A stretch of 64,000 nucleotides of DNA from Sycobia sp. Sy_11. Taxonomy: Eukaryota; Arthropoda; Insecta; Hymenoptera; Epichrysomallidae. The notes beneath the pieces are model-generated. The model was given only the letters and a program-made list of their open reading frames with translations, searched no databases and was not told the DNA's origin. The DNA lies in the NCBI GenBank assembly GCA_018907035.1, contig JACCIC010000287.1, forward strand, positions 372,001 to 436,000. Reading direction: 5' to 3'. Within the stretch, counting starts at the first letter, position 1. The number at the start of each line of letters is the position of its first letter. This document shows positions 1-13,600 of the stretch, in pieces. The translations under genes were made by a program, and so were the position numbers.

Positions 1-2425
1 TCTGGCTTATGCAATATTAACACCTTCTTCAGTGCATTCCTCCCTTGTTTCTAGAGTGACTTAATACGATCTTAAACTCCATAAGATTTAATTTACAGCT
101 CTCGTTTTCATGAATAGATCTACTGCCCATATTTCATAGAGTTTTCTATGAATTCCATAGCAAAATTGTATTTTTATAACAAACTGTATTGAATAGCTTT
201 TGTATTCATAGAGTTGCAGTCAATATTTTTACTGTTCCTATTATTAAGTTCAACTATATTTGTTCATATGCTTTTTATTGCTTTGGAAGCGCGACTTAAA
301 AATTCAGCAATCTCCTTTACTAAGACAACAGTCATTCATTTTTTTGATAGAGCTGAAGTAAGTTCGTCCGATGATATATGCTGTGAACTATTATAGACGA
401 TCCCTCTTGGCCTGCACATTATCAGAAGTTACAACTCACATACATCCTAGAAACAGTTATGCAAAATCAAAAGAACAATTGATAAATAGTTATTTCATAC
501 GTAAGTACACAAAATTTAAAAACAATAAAATATATTTCTATAAGCAGACACATTTTAGATTGATAAAGACTGCAAAAAATATCTCTCTTTATTATTATAC
601 ATTTTAATACACATATTGAGGTTATTATTGGCGTTAAAGATTAAATATAATTCTAGATGATAAGTCAAGCGGTGTGTTTATTATGGACAAGACACTGACG
701 AAGGAAATCCATTCGCCAATGCGGATTTGAGTGGAGATAACTGTACTGTCACATCAATTGATCACCCCTAACTGTAAGAGTTCGTAGAAAGAAGATGCAG
801 TTCACAGTCCTCCATAAGTCTTGATTACTAGTAGATGCAATACGGCTGTCACTCCTGAATAAGCTTGTCGGCATTATTGATGTCTGGATTGGCAGAGTAT
901 TTTCTAACCTTAGAGACACGAACTCATTCTGGCCCAGACTATTATCCGACAATCTAAGTCTTAAGTATCATTACCAGATTCTCTATCATGCGAAATAGAT
1001 TTGGCGTGTAAAGTGGCTGAATGCATGATGATTATGATTCCAATTCCTTTGATTTTAGACGATGAAGTAAGAAAAGTCATTGTGTCGTATAATCCTTGTA
1101 TTATGGCGCACGATCGTATTCTTTCAGGCTTTGATTGTTAATTTCTGCAAGTGTGCAGTTCATAACGTACTATCTATCGTGATTTCTGACCCTATACCTA
1201 CAGAAATGTAAAGGTGCTTTACTAATACTGATTATATGACATTGTATGTTGTCACGGCTAGAGAGAAGTCGATTGATTATTTTTGACCAGTTGCCAACTT
1301 CCGAGTTCTAAATGTAATTAATACAGCTTAATTAAACAATTCGCCGCAAGCAAGGTTGATAATATAAAAGTAATAAATTCTATTATAATGGCTTCATTTC
1401 TCTCTTAATTCCTAAACCCTGTTTTAATTAGAAGGAGCAACAAGCGCCAAGATATATTTTTTACAGTATCTATTGTGTTGCAAGTAATGCAGTTATCGAA
1501 TATGCATAGCTGAAGACCTACATTTTGATACTAAACTAAATAATGATACTCAACTATATGTATAAATGCATTCATAAAATTGTAAAATAGTGCATTTTGA
1601 TACAAGTATGCAAAGCGGTGATTCTTGCACAAGTGATTCTTGCACAAGATCTATACTTATTATATTTAGTAGAAAAGAACAATATTCACAGTGAAAGATG
1701 AATCTTTATGTAATTTTATAAATCTAGGGTTTTCAAAGGGGCCAGTCTTGGATTCATTACAGTTTTGTCTGTATATTAAAAAATTTAGCAAACAAATACT
1801 ATACGCTGATAATTTACAAGTATTTTAACGGGTTCCTAATGATTCTTTATATGAGAGACCTGTAATCTTTACAAAAGTTACTTCTGTAATATCAAAGCAA
1901 ACGCGCGAGTTTTAGTTCATAACCAAAATATTTAATTAAAAAAGCTCATATGTTCGGTCCCCACAAAATTCTTTCAGTATAAAAGGAAATGTACAGAACA
2001 AACTAGAAATAGATCTAGACAATAAATTAATACTAAAACAGCTACGAATCTTTGTGTTCATCTTAATTTCACATTGTCTTGAAGAATTCTTTAGTACATC
2101 TTACAAAACAATTCACCAAATACTTTATAGCCTACGTTGCCCTTGAAATACTACTGAGATACTGCGAAGAAAGATAGCAGAGGCATTGATTTTTTCACAT
2201 CCTTACTGTTCAATTGCATTACCTAATACCTCGAACAAAATTAGAATCATACTAGAGGTGCTCCAGAATTTCTGTATGATATACACTAGTTAAAAATCGT
2301 AGATATGATGAACAATATACTCATTGGGCTGGCTATGTACGGATTCTTAAAGAAAATATTTTATTGTCACTTTCATTTACAAAGTCGTGCATATATGCAA
2401 ATCCGAGTTTATCGGGATTGGTTGT

Positions 2426-2426
<1 letters not shown>

Positions 2427-2475
<49 letters not shown>
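2427..2475. repeat. (TA)n microsatellite
   Basis: About 48 bp of near-perfect TA dinucleotides, seen directly. Reading frames across it (Tyr-Ile repeats) are artefacts. Confidence 0.95.
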
Positions 2476-2478
<3 letters not shown>

Positions 2479-2677
2479 TAGATGTATCAAATAGAGTTAA
2501 AAAGGATCTTCTATTTTATAAATCACATATCCATATAAAAATTTCAGATTCGCTTAATTCTGTGACTTAATAGATGCAAGGTTTGCTTTAAAGAGACGCC
2601 ATCTTCAACTAAATGTAACAAATGTTAATGTGTGTTTATTTACTATATGTTTTTTGTTTGACTCATAATTATAAATA

Positions 2678-2681
<4 letters not shown>

Positions 2682-2741
<60 letters not shown>
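2682..2741. repeat. (AT)n(GT)n compound microsatellite
   Basis: An AT run of about 44 bp passes into a GT run of about 16 bp. Confidence 0.95.
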
Positions 2742-3393
2742 ATTTAAAAAATCAGTTGAGTAAATGAATGAACTGTAGTAAAAGTACGATTTTTACTATG
2801 TTAACTGATAAATGTATGAACAAATGTACAAATATTAACTACTGCAGTTATAACTTACTATTATAATATTAAGTTACGGCTTATTCATTATATTACTATT
2901 AAAGTCTTATCTGATATACTGTGATGAGATACGAGTATTATTGATTATAGCACGCATGTGTTGTATTATATCGAAATTTTACAAATAAAAACTATATAAA
3001 AAATACTGAAAGGAAGTATGTTTAAACTCAGTATTTTATGTTATATTATAGTTTGGTTATAGAAATACTTATACTTAAATTCTACGAATTTAAAATTAAT
3101 ACACATGGAAAATTTGAAGTCGAAACCATTTTTGATGGTATATAACATAAGCAAAAAAAATTAATTTCATCCTTTATTGGTGTACCAGTATCAAAACAGA
3201 TATAACTAATCTTGGTTTAAAATATTACTTATCTTATCACTTAATAATATGATCTGATTATCTAGTTTATGAATAATGAGAAAGCTTTATACAATGAAAT
3301 CTAAAGGACATTATGAATAAATCAATTTTCTTAATTCTGCATATTTCAACTAGGTGACAACATATCAATGATAACAGTGCAACGCACGCTATA

Positions 3394-3397
<4 letters not shown>

Positions 3398-3448
<51 letters not shown>
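3398..3448. repeat. (TA)n microsatellite
   Basis: About 50 bp of TA repeats, seen directly. Confidence 0.95.
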
Positions 3449-3450
<2 letters not shown>

Positions 3451-4018
3451 AAACAAAATTGCATTTATACTTGACATGCATTTAGTTAAAATTAAAATAG
3501 TTTAGTTTTCGATACAGTTATCGTCTAAAAAAGTTAACACTATTTGGAAAAGTTTACCTGATCTTGATCGCATTGTGTTCTCAGAAAGTACAGCGTTGAG
3601 CTTGGTCCGGAGTTTACTTTCCACTTTTATTTTTCTAATTGGTAGTGTTTTCGCTATTTCACCTTAACAAAAAAATTTTGTAAGAAAAATAAAATATAGG
3701 CTTCCTTTTTGTTCATACTTTCTTCGTTATACTACATTCACAATTAAAATTTCATTTGTGATACAGTAAATTTATCAGTGAAAAATTTTCTATTAAAACG
3801 TTTAATGTTTATATTTTTATGGTAGAAAGTATCATAAACGAATTTTTTTTCTTATATTTCCTTAAATTTTTAAAATTAAATAATATTAAGATGAAATTTT
3901 TTTTTAGTTTTGCAAAAGTTTAGAAAAATATATTTTCAAATAAATTAATCTTTTTATTTTATTAAAATTCTTATTAAATTTTGGAGAAGATATGTAACAA
4001 CGATATTGAATAACATGT

Positions 4019-6961
4019 TTAACCCATTCAGTCCTGAATGGACAAATTTTCACCAAAGTTTTCAACGCTTATATTTTACGTGAAAATAAATTGTAAAAAG
4101 TATATGAATAATCGTATTCGGATTAAAATTTGATGAACTTTGAGAATCTTTTGTTAGATTTTTCAAGAAATTTAACTGTCGAAAACTATACATGGTTTTT
4201 TCAAAGAAACGAAATTTCAAAAAAAAAATTTGATTTCGATTTTTCAAAGAAACGAAGTTTTAAAAAAAAATTTTGATTTCGATTTTTCAAATGGAATGCA
4301 TTTAAAATTACATGGTCAAAGTATAGATAACGTGGCTTCGATACCTAAACTTGAAATTTTAACGATTTAGGTTTTGAAAAAAAATTTTAAAACACACAAA
4401 ATGGCGGCTGAAACGCAGGAAAATCATAAAAATATACTGGATATATTTACTTGAACAAGTTGGACATTAGAAAAAAAATTTACTGAAGAAAAGTTCTTAG
4501 AATTGATTAAAGAATACTTTGGAATTTTTTCAGAAACATTAGAAGCGTTTTTAAATATTTTCAAAATTTGAAAATTTGCCAAAAAGTTCTGGAAAATTCC
4601 AGCATGTTCTTTGATTAATTCTAAGAATATTTTCTTCAGTACTATTTTTTTCTAAAATCAATAATTTTTGAGTAAATAATTCCGAAAATTTTCAACAATT
4701 AATCTGAATCTATATTTTAATTCATGTTCTAATAATAGGTTCACTATTTAATTCACTTGATTATGAAATAATAAAATTATTTTTTTATCAAAATGTAATT
4801 TTTCTTTTCATATTATAATATTGCTTTATCTATTTTTGTTCACCTTTATTCGCTAAAAAAATCAAAATTATAAGCTGCCATCGAGTATTTTTCAGTACTA
4901 TTGTATGTACAACCGAATTTCGTACTAAAATAATTTAATACATTACATAAAAAATGTCGGGTTCGTTTACAAAAGGTTGTAACAAATCTAATTACTTCGA
5001 AAATGTAGAAATTGCAGAGCAAGAAAATGTAAATTATGATGCACTAGTTATTCCTCAGAATGATGATTCTGATTGTTGTGATTCTGAATCAAAAGATTGT
5101 CAGAACTAACAAAACGATATTCTACTAGTTAATTATTCATAGGTTTTAAACAATTATGAAAAGAATCAATCAAAATTAGAGCCAGACTATGTTTATAAAT
5201 GAGTGACTGGAGAAAAATTATACAATAATTAACCCGGAAATAATTATTTATTTTCTGAAAAAAAAACAAAAAAATTTATTTGTGATTCCTCGTGCATAGA
5301 ATTGTTTGAACTTTTCTTTCTATTGAGTTAAAGAATTATATTATTGGAAGTACTCAAATGAATGGTTATAACTTGACGATGGATAATTTTGACATTTTTT
5401 TGGGAGTGATTATTACATCAATTGTTAATCAAAGGAAATCTCAAAAAGATTATTGGTCTTCCAACTTGTTGCTGGAATGCCCTGCAATAACTAAGGAAAT
5501 ACGTTGCGACAAATTTCTCAGATAAAAGCTAAAATAAATCTTTCCAAACCTGAAGATAAAAATATCCATGAGGAAGCTTGGAGAGTACGGAAATTTCTGG
5601 AAATTTTTAATAAAAATGCCTTGCAATTTGGGTTCTTTTCTACTGCTTTATCTGTCGATTAAATAACGGTGAAATTTCATGGAAGAACCTTCTTGCTCAA
5701 GTTTATGAAAGACAAACCTGAGTGATTTGGAATAAAAATGTGGGTACCATCGTAATTGCGAAAGGTATTTGTTCTTCTGTGATATTTATTGTGACAAAGG
5801 TTCGAATATTTATTCAGCTGATAAAAAAGTAAAATTATCTAAATGTGCCTTAGGAAGTCGTGTGCTTTCGATGATGGTTCAAAAACTGCTTACTACTATT
5901 TTTCCAAAGAAAATGCCTCAACATCAGTTATATTTTGATAATTTTTTTGTAACCCTGACTTACTGAGTCATTTGCGATCGATTAGCTTAAGAGCTGCGGG
6001 CACCGATGAATTTAAAACATATTCTCTACTTTCAACCGCAGCAGGCGTTGAACCATTATCAACTGCAAAAAGATATTCAAATGAATTTCAATGTAAAAGT
6101 GATTTACCTTTTCCCAGAGCATTTACACTTTACAATAATTACATGGTCGGTGTCGATCTACATGATGGACATTGTTGTAATTTAATGCCACGTATAAGAG
6201 CCAAATGATGGACTTGGCCAAAGTTTCTTCGTCGTATCCTTTCGAATCATCAATAACCAATGCACTTGTATTTCGTAATTTATCGAATAGTGGCAAAAAA
6301 ATTGGACCAAAATAGATGGCTTTAATCATTGCTGAATTTTATCTCACCAAAAGTAGAAAAGACAAGAAAGATGCCTATGAATGAACAAGATGCGAGAAAA
6401 AAGAAATTGCAAGAATTTCCAAAAATTCTCAAAAAGAACCATCAAAATTGGTAAGAATTGCGATGATTATTTTTCTAATACTTGTTTTAGGTCCGTTCAT
6501 TAAAAAACATAAGACTTCTATCATATCAATAAGAAAATAAAATAAAAAACTAAAATAAACAAAAAAATTTTTTTAAAAAATTAAAAAAAAGAAAAAAGGT
6601 TCTTTACATAAATTTACCTCCACATGGTAAGAACTGGGCAATGGCAAAATTTTTTTTAAAAATTTATTCTAAAGAATATTCGTATATCAATTTATTCTAG
6701 GTTTAACTTTATTATCAACATGCGCTCCATTTGAAAAATCGAAATAAAAATTTTTTTTTTTAAACCTCGTTTCATTGGAAAAAATCATGTAAAATGATTG
6801 ACAGTTAAATTTTTTGAAAAATCTAACAAAATTTTCTAAAAGTTCGTTAAATTTTACATCAAATACGCTTATTCATATACGTTTTACAATGTATTTTCGC
6901 ATAAAATATAAGCTTTGAAAACTTTAGTGAAAATTTTTACATTCAGGATTTAATGGATTAA
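4019..6961 (+). mobile_element. piggyBac-like DNA transposon, decayed
   Basis: TTAA stands at both ends (4019-4022 and 6958-6961), the target duplication used by piggyBac. The inner ends are inverted repeats: CCCATTCAGTCCTGAATG on the left against TCCATTAAATCCTGAATG on the right (reverse complement). Similarity continues with mismatches for over 200 bp inward on each side. The left arm carries a near-perfect tandem duplication of about 43 bp at 4197-4284. The total of 2.94 kb fits a complete piggyBac-class element. The transposase inside is broken, so the copy is dead but its boundaries are intact. Confidence 0.88.
4954..6470 (+). pseudogene. piggyBac-type transposase remnant (DDE)
   Basis: A start at 4954 opens 51 codons of acidic N-terminus ending at TAA 5107-5109. 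After further stops and frameshifts, core pieces of a piggyBac transposase follow in order. The entry segment has an NFDIFLGV-like motif near 5380 and KDYWS near 5447. The first-Asp region near 5655 reads LSVD followed by a stop and a FHGRTFLLKFMKDKP-like stretch. The second-Asp region YFDNFF is at about 5932. YNNYMVGVDLHDG, the usual last catalytic Asp motif, is near 6130. At least five stops or shifts mean no functional protein. Family assignment rests on these motifs and the TTAA ends. Confidence 0.85.
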
Positions 6962-8428
6962 ATTAGTTTTTAAGTAAATTAGTCTTAAGTTATAATAATG
7001 AAAATCGTAAAAACACAATTAAATATAGGCGCAGGAGAATTTCTGTAATATCTATAAAATATCTCAAAAGATTATACCATCAGAAGAAATTTTGATTCCA
7101 TCATCTGGAAAAAAAACTTTTTCCCCGACACTATTTTATTTTTTGGAAATGAATAAATTTGTAATAAATTTTTAAGAGGCATAAACTGTTATCCCGCTAT
7201 TAAAAGAAAGTTAAGAAAGACGATTTTTTTTCAACTTTGTTGAAAATCAGTCTCTTTTGTATTCAAAAATTTTAAATAAGAATTATAAAAATTTTCTTAT
7301 ATTTTATCAGGCAATAATATTTCATGTAATAAAGCTCCTTGTGCTTTTTACAATATTCAGAGTGTGAATAAATTTTATTATAATAAAAACAGTCAGAAAA
7401 TTTCAAGCAGTATGTCAGTAAAGAAATTAGTTAATTTACAGTTAAATGAATCAATAAACAAATAGTAAATTTATTGAAACATTAATGCTTCTGATAATGC
7501 TGTATTATGTTGAAAAAAGTAATAGCATGTAATAAAAAGTAACACATGTAATTATATCATTAATCACGATCTAACTGACAGCTCTTTCCTAATATACAAG
7601 ATGGTCGGCCAATTCTGTACATTTATATGGCAGCGCATATACATTCATTACATACCTTATTGTTATTTTTTTCTTTGTAACAGTTTATGAGCACTCATTC
7701 CTATGCTGTATAAAGTCTATTTTAAATCATTTATATTATATGTCTTTCTTTTTATAACATGTTTCTATTATTTGGTTTATGATAATAGTATTTAATACAT
7801 CACTTGATTAAGTCAAAATAAAAGAAACTAAGATTCAGTTAAATAAAAAATCTATCTAGCGTTTGTTTTTTATTATATCAAGTAAATTTTTCACCTACTG
7901 AAGACTATTGGTTATACAGTAAAAAGAATCTTTCCTTGTAAGTGTACTTCTTTCAAATATTAAGTAATAAAATACATAATATCATCAATAGAATTTGTTT
8001 ATATTTTACATTTTATTGTATTTATATTACGTTATATACTTGGGATTCTGTAGTATTTTAAATGTACTTCAAAAGTTAGAGATTATTTTTTAATAACCTA
8101 TTCGGAGTTTTTTCAGAAAATCATGTTGTAATGTAGCCACTTCCCTGTCGTGTAGCGCGCAGTCCTTTACTTTCATAATGTCCAATAAATTGTTATTTCT
8201 TCATATATTTATATCTTGCTTAGTACCTAAGCCCTACCTCATACCCATTCCGCATTCACCCATGGTTTTACCTGTGAAGCAAGGAAAACCTTTGGTCAAG
8301 CTTAGTAGGACAAATGACGATAACGTAAACCGGCTCTGCAGTGGTGGTTGGTGTTTTGAAATGGCTCAAATGGGATACACATGTCACATTTAATAGATTC
8401 GATTATCAAATCAGTTAATCTACCATTG
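6962..8428. other. AT-rich spacer, no gene seen
   Basis: Mostly AT-rich sequence without recognised genes. At 8100-8400 a less AT-rich patch carries a 71-codon frame (8178-8393) that matches nothing I recognise; it may be debris of another repeat. Confidence 0.5.
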
Positions 8429-8430
8429 TA

Positions 8431-9440
8431 CGAGGATGTATTGATAAGTTTCCGGCCTGACCAAGAAATGGCGCCAATAGGCCTACCTTGAGGTGGCGTT
8501 CTATAGTACCATCCTTAGATAGCTTGTACCTATAGTTTCAGTCCGATCGCTATGTTAGTTTAGGTTTGAGAGCACGCTGAACAAGACGCCTCTGTGTTTT
8601 TCGTAAAAATGGAAAAGCTGGAAAATCGTGCTGTCATCAAATACTTTTATTTGAAGGGGTTAACGCCGAAGGAAATTAAAGAAGAGATAGACTCAACACT
8701 GGGGACATCCTCTCCATCATATTCAACCGTTAAGCAGTGGGTTTCCGAGTTTAAAAAGAGCCGTGTGAGTACCTCTGATGAGCCTCGCTCAGGACGCCTT
8801 ATTGAGGTCACAACTTCAGATATGATCGAAAAAATCCATCAAATAGTGCTGAAAGATCGCAGATTAAAAGTGCGTGAGATAGCTGAGACCTATAAGATGT
8901 TATATGAACGTGAAGAAAATATTTTGGACCAACATTTGTATATGGAAAAGCTCTGCACAAGATGGGTGCCGCGTTTGCTAACCGTTGACCAAAAATTGAT
9001 TCGAAAGAATATTTCTACCACCATTTTGGCGTTGTATAAGCGTAATCCAAGCAAATTTTTGCGTCGATTCGTAACCGCTGATGAAACTTGGGTCCACCAC
9101 TACACTCCTGAAACCAAACAACAGTCTAAATAGTGGATCTGGCCAGGGGAACCAACTCCAAAGAAGGCAAAAACAATTTTTTCGGCGAACAAGGTTATGG
9201 CTACTGTTTTTTTTGGGATGCAAGAGGTATTATATACATTAATTACCTTGAAAAGGGTAAAACTATCATTGGTCAATACTATGCAGACTTATTGCAACGT
9301 TTGAGCCACGAAGTGAAAATTAAGCGACCTTATCTGGCGAAGAAAAAAATCTTGTTTCATCACGATAACGCACCAGTGCATACGTCAATCGTTGCGAAGG
9401 TTAAAATCAACGATCTGAAGTTTGAATTAATGTCGCGCCA
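8431..9440 (+). mobile_element. mariner M1 copy 1 (irritans/Himar-like), 3' truncated
   Basis: The left terminal repeat begins at 8431 after a TA (8429-8430) and matches those at 31212 and 48028. The element runs into its transposase gene, then breaks at about 9438-9442 inside the stretch before the third catalytic Asp. There it joins the interior of a different mariner (9441-10625). The shared junction bases are a short GCGCCACC-like stretch. The right terminal repeat is therefore missing and the copy cannot move. Confidence 0.88.
8609..9440 (+). pseudogene. mariner transposase, M1 copy 1
   Basis: ATG at 8609 opens 174 codons: an N-terminal helix-turn-helix region, an RSGRL motif, the linker motif RWVPRLL and the first catalytic Asp (ADETW, residue 158). 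The frame ends at TAG 9131-9133, codon 175. The same frame continues beyond it with KVMATVF. Eight T residues near 9206, against six in the cleanest copy, then shift the frame. HHDNAP with the second catalytic Asp follows near 9360. The third Asp (APSD) is lost in the truncation. The TAG is shared by all three M1 copies in the window. The protein type is close to Himar1-class transposases. Confidence 0.88.
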
Positions 9441-10625
9441 CCGATAAAATCACATCGAAATGTGTCAGCTGTAAAAAGTCGTACAGTATATGTTCATATC
9501 TGAAAACAGTATAACCTTTCAATACTTCTGACTTTTTGCTAGCATCACTTAGTTTTCATCGTGTTAAGATGTCAAGTATTTTGCCAAGTAAGCGTCATTT
9601 ACGGGAATTGTTAATTTACTTCTTTCATTCAAAGAAATCTGCAGCTGAAGCACATCGACTACTCATAGAAACATATAGTGATGTTAATTTGAGTGAGAGA
9701 AGTTGTCGGAAGTGGTTCCAAAAATTTAAAAGTGGTGATTTTGACGTGGAGGACAAAACACGCAGTGGAAGGCCCAAAGTGTATGGTGACAAAAATTTGG
9801 AAGCTTTACTGGAGGAAGATCCGTGCCAAATGCAAGAAGAACTTGCACAGGGGTGAGGAGTGACTCAGCAAGCTATTTCACAACGTCTCAAAACCCTGAG
9901 TATGGTTTCAAAGCAAGGAAATTGGGTTTCTTACGAACTGAAGCTAAGAGATGTCGAGCGTCGCTTATTCGCTTGCGAACAATTACTCAAAAGGCAAAAT
10001 CACAAAGGATTTCTACATCTAATTGTGACGGGAGACGAAAAGTTGATTCACTACGACAACCCAAAGCGTAGGAAGTCATGGGGTAAGTCCGGGTAAGGCT
10101 CTACTTCGATGGCCAAGCTAAACATTCATGGCAAGAAGCTAATGCTGTGCATTTGGTGGGATCAGCCTGGAGTAATCTATTAAGAACTACTCCAACAGAA
10201 TCAAACCGTCACCGGGGAACGTTACCAACAACAGTTGATGCAATTGAGCCGAGCATTGAAGATTAAACGTCTACAATATGCTAACAGGCGCGATAAAGTC
10301 ATTTTTCAGCATGATAACGCTCTGCCACATGTGGCACAAATCGTAAAGGTAATGTTAGAAGCACTGAATTGGGACGTCCTACCCCACCCGCCGTATTCAC
10401 CAGACATTGCCCCTTCATACGAGGAATTTAAGAGCTGGGTTGATTCGTAGATTACCTCATAAGATGAGTAATTTTTTAGACGGGGTATTCACCTGTTGCG
10501 CGAAAGATGGTCAAAAGTAGTAGAAAGTGATGGGCAATATTTTAAATGACATTGTTTGTACCTTTTTTTACAATAAATTCTTATTTCTTTATGAAAAAAC
10601 GGCGGAAACTTATTTGTATCCCCAA
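9441..10625 (+). mobile_element. mariner M2 copy 1 (mauritiana-type), 5' truncated
   Basis: Its 5' UTR matches that of the fragment at 27606-27806, but the first 30 or so bases, including the left terminal repeat, are absent because it is fused to M1 copy 1. The right terminal repeat (10590-10625) reads in reverse complement TTGGGGATACAAATAAG and is followed by TA (10626-10627). With one end missing it is immobile. Confidence 0.85.
9568..10548 (+). pseudogene. mariner transposase, M2 copy 1
   Basis: ATG at 9568 follows the family start context. The frame shows an N-terminal helix-turn-helix domain, FKSGDFDVEDK, RSGRP, the second helix-turn-helix with TQQAISQRLK, the linker WVSYELK, a first catalytic Asp in VTGDEK and a second in FQHDNALPH. 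Stops interrupt the same frame at 9854-9856, 10094-10096 and 10181-10183. A deletion of about 60 bp after DIAPS removes the third catalytic Asp. The family resembles Mos1-class transposases, which run to about 345 residues. It is non-functional. Confidence 0.87.
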
Positions 10626-13600
10626 TATAATATGTATTTGAGTAATGTATTGAGTGTAATGAGTAATAATAAATTATTATAATATTTACAATAATAATTA
10701 ATAAAAAATTATTATAACGATAATTAAACTACAATTTGTACTTGAGGTGACTAGTATATCCTTTTTTTTATCTTTTAATACAAGTATAAGAGTATAAATA
10801 TAAGTATAAGTATACCAGTATAAGAGTTTCTATATATATTCTATTTTATAACGCCTTCACTGCATTTCTAGTAGTTCATGCGCATGAGAAGCGTGGGAGT
10901 GCAGAAACCATCCACATGCTGATTAGCATGCGGCTATGACTTTCTTGGCGGGTTGCCCTCTGTTCTCTCTTGTTCATAGTTCGCGCACCAGAAAAATCCA
11001 AATTTTTTCACCCGTACATACCCCCAATAGTTCATAATTCTGTAAATTATAGACATTTTTGGTAAGAACATTATCAAAAGTGCACAGATCCCAAAAAAAG
11101 GATCTGGACATACAAAGTGACTCACTTTTTTAAACATATTTTGTGCTGGTGAATCCAGATTATGATAGAAATAAATTTGATTTTTCTATCCCATGATCAA
11201 CTTAGATTTGATTTTAATTTGATTAGGCAAGATCATTTGCCATTTAAAAATTACCATTTTTAATATAAAATTAAACGAAATAAAAAAGTCTAGGTCTCTA
11301 TACAATTTTAAGTATTTACATACTTTCTTATGAATGTTATTTGTAGTCAAAGAAATTTTAGTTTCACTACAAAATAACTATTCCATATATCTGATTCCAA
11401 TGATTTTATAAATTTATATTTCTAAAATTCTAGTGATTTAATCTAAGTATCGCCGGTGGCGCTGCGTACAAGGTGGTTTTATGTTACAAGGCGAAGATAA
11501 TGCATACATGATATAAATTCCTATACGGATAACATCGATAATTCACTATTAACTGTTTCACTAAACTATATCACGGAAAATAAATTGTAAGTAATTATAT
11601 GTCGATAATAGTTAGGATAGCTTATATCGCATGGGCTAAGGAAAACATATTTCTGCGGATGCTATACTCTTACTACAATCCATCATCGGTCATCTCATAT
11701 TCAGAGAAAGAGATGTAGTACTTGTAATACAGGAAAACTAATACGGATTATACAAGTAAATAACATCTGCACCATTCTGTGTCTATGAAGCAGACATCTA
11801 CAATTATGGTGGTACATAAAGTAGCCAGAATATTCAATACTGATTAACGTGGAAACCATATGTTCTACGCATAAACATACTGACTGGCGTAATTTGAAAA
11901 TGATGCATGCATAAAGAAGCCTTATATCGCAGTCGGTTTTCAACTAGTTGTATCACTTGTAGGTATTGTTTGAAAACACAGTTTGATTCCCAAAGACTTT
12001 TCGTAGCATCCTCACATTGCGGCAATCGAATTTTGCGCACAAGGTTTTGCGATTTATTGTAAAGAGGGTGCAGAGCTATAGTAACCATTTGCATCACGAG
12101 TACCCAGTGCACGCTTAAGACCAGCAGAGTTATCTGAGTGTGAAATCTCACACAGAATCAGTTTCTCTACTCAAGAAACCTTCATAACGGCTGCTCTAGC
12201 GGAGACGCTTTGTCTTGTCACCCCTCAGCTTGATCTTGTATAAAGGGGATAAGTATAGTACATGCGAAACATTTTCTGAAATTACTTTTGCAGTGGCCGT
12301 TTTCAGGAATTTTTAGCAATTTCACTAAAATTTTTCACGTCTCCTTCAAGTTTAGTCATAAGTACCGATTTGATTTTTTTTGTATCTATATGTGTTGATC
12401 TGGATCATTACATTACTTTTCATCGTACATATTTATGAGGGGATGAATTGTGCTTTAAACGCGCTCCAGATCATCAATTTCTCGACGTTAGGTAGGGCAA
12501 CGCTGAGGACACGGGGCTTGCGAAATACCGCTTGTCTGGACGATCGCGCAAGGTAGATGTACTCCCTTATATTATGTATATATCAAAAATCACTTTCTTG
12601 TAATATGTACAATTATTTACAATGCTTTTTCCGATCTGAACACAATTTATGTAGGGTTAATCAAGCCCTATGATAGCTATTTAAACTATATACATTACTA
12701 TATGTAAAAATGAAGTGTACTAGTTATCTGATTTCCTATAAAACATTTTAGATGATAGTTTTTAACTTCTTTTATCAGAGTAAGTAAATTCGTGATATAG
12801 TAAACCCAGTGTTTTGTAGAGAAAAGCTAGAGGAAGTCAAGCATGATAAGTTAACAATTTACCGTACTTATCCTGTACTATTTATCTACGTTCTTCTAAC
12901 TTTTTCAGAAATAATTAAATCAATATTTAGTTAAAAGAAATACAAAATGTTAATAAATACATAATATTTAGACTAAAATATACATTTCATTTATTTTTAT
13001 TTTTTAAGCGTAAAATTATATATTGTTGTTAACTTCATTTCTTTTATTAATTTTGACTATCGCGGCAATGGAAGCAATGCCTTCTTAAATGTTGTCAGTC
13101 TATTACCTTATATTAATCTAGAGCACGTGATGACAAGATTGGAAAATGAACACCACATTGCTAGAATTTTACTTATTTAAATAATTCCTAGGGCAGCTCT
13201 ACTTGCGGACTCAACATAGCACTATTTTTATATTTTTTTCCATTAACTAGAAAAATTGGAAATTCAAATAATTTTTTTTACTATGAATGAAGAAATTCTG
13301 CTGTTTTAATGAAACATAAAATAATTTAAATTAAAAAAACTAGTCTCTGGTTGAGCGCCAAATAATCTTCTTTATAATATAATACAAATTCTTATGACTA
13401 ATATTGAACTCTGGATCCGGAAAATAATATTTTTAAATGAAGTGTTTTCTGTTGTTAATATATATTATAAAAATATTATTATTATATAAATTATAATTAA
13501 TTTAGCTTTTATGTGCGTTCTCATAGCTCAGTGCTAGTATTAATACAGGTCTGCTATATTGCTCTATACTGTATTTCATGCTAAGGGCGAATGTAATATT

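Larger units (their letters stand above)
1..4018. other. AT-rich intronic sequence, no gene seen
   Basis: No exon, RNA gene or recognisable transposon was found. By position it belongs to the intron after exon A of the ATAD2-like gene. The slightly more GC-rich block at about 660-1200 has a 67-codon minus-strand reading frame with no recognisable motif. Three TA-type microsatellites are listed separately. Confidence 0.5.

Noticed and set aside
749..952. 67-codon minus-strand frame
   Set aside because: No recognisable domain, start context or splice sites.
2364..2570. Frames of Tyr-Ile, Val-Cys or Ser-Leu repeats (also 3267-3464, 25595-25780, 49615-50055)
   Set aside because: They are translations of TA, CA or CT microsatellites.
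8178..8393. 71-codon frame before mariner M1 copy 1
   Set aside because: No family recognised; likely debris of an unknown repeat.
9131..9133. Selenocysteine-like or programmed recoding at the shared mariner stop
   Set aside because: The codon is TAG, not TGA, and no downstream structure was seen. Descent from a stop-bearing source copy is simpler, though plain readthrough is not excluded.
11834..12151. 105-codon minus-strand frame, considered as a chemoreceptor exon
   Set aside because: No conserved receptor motif, no clear splice sites, and the neighbouring frames are equally open.
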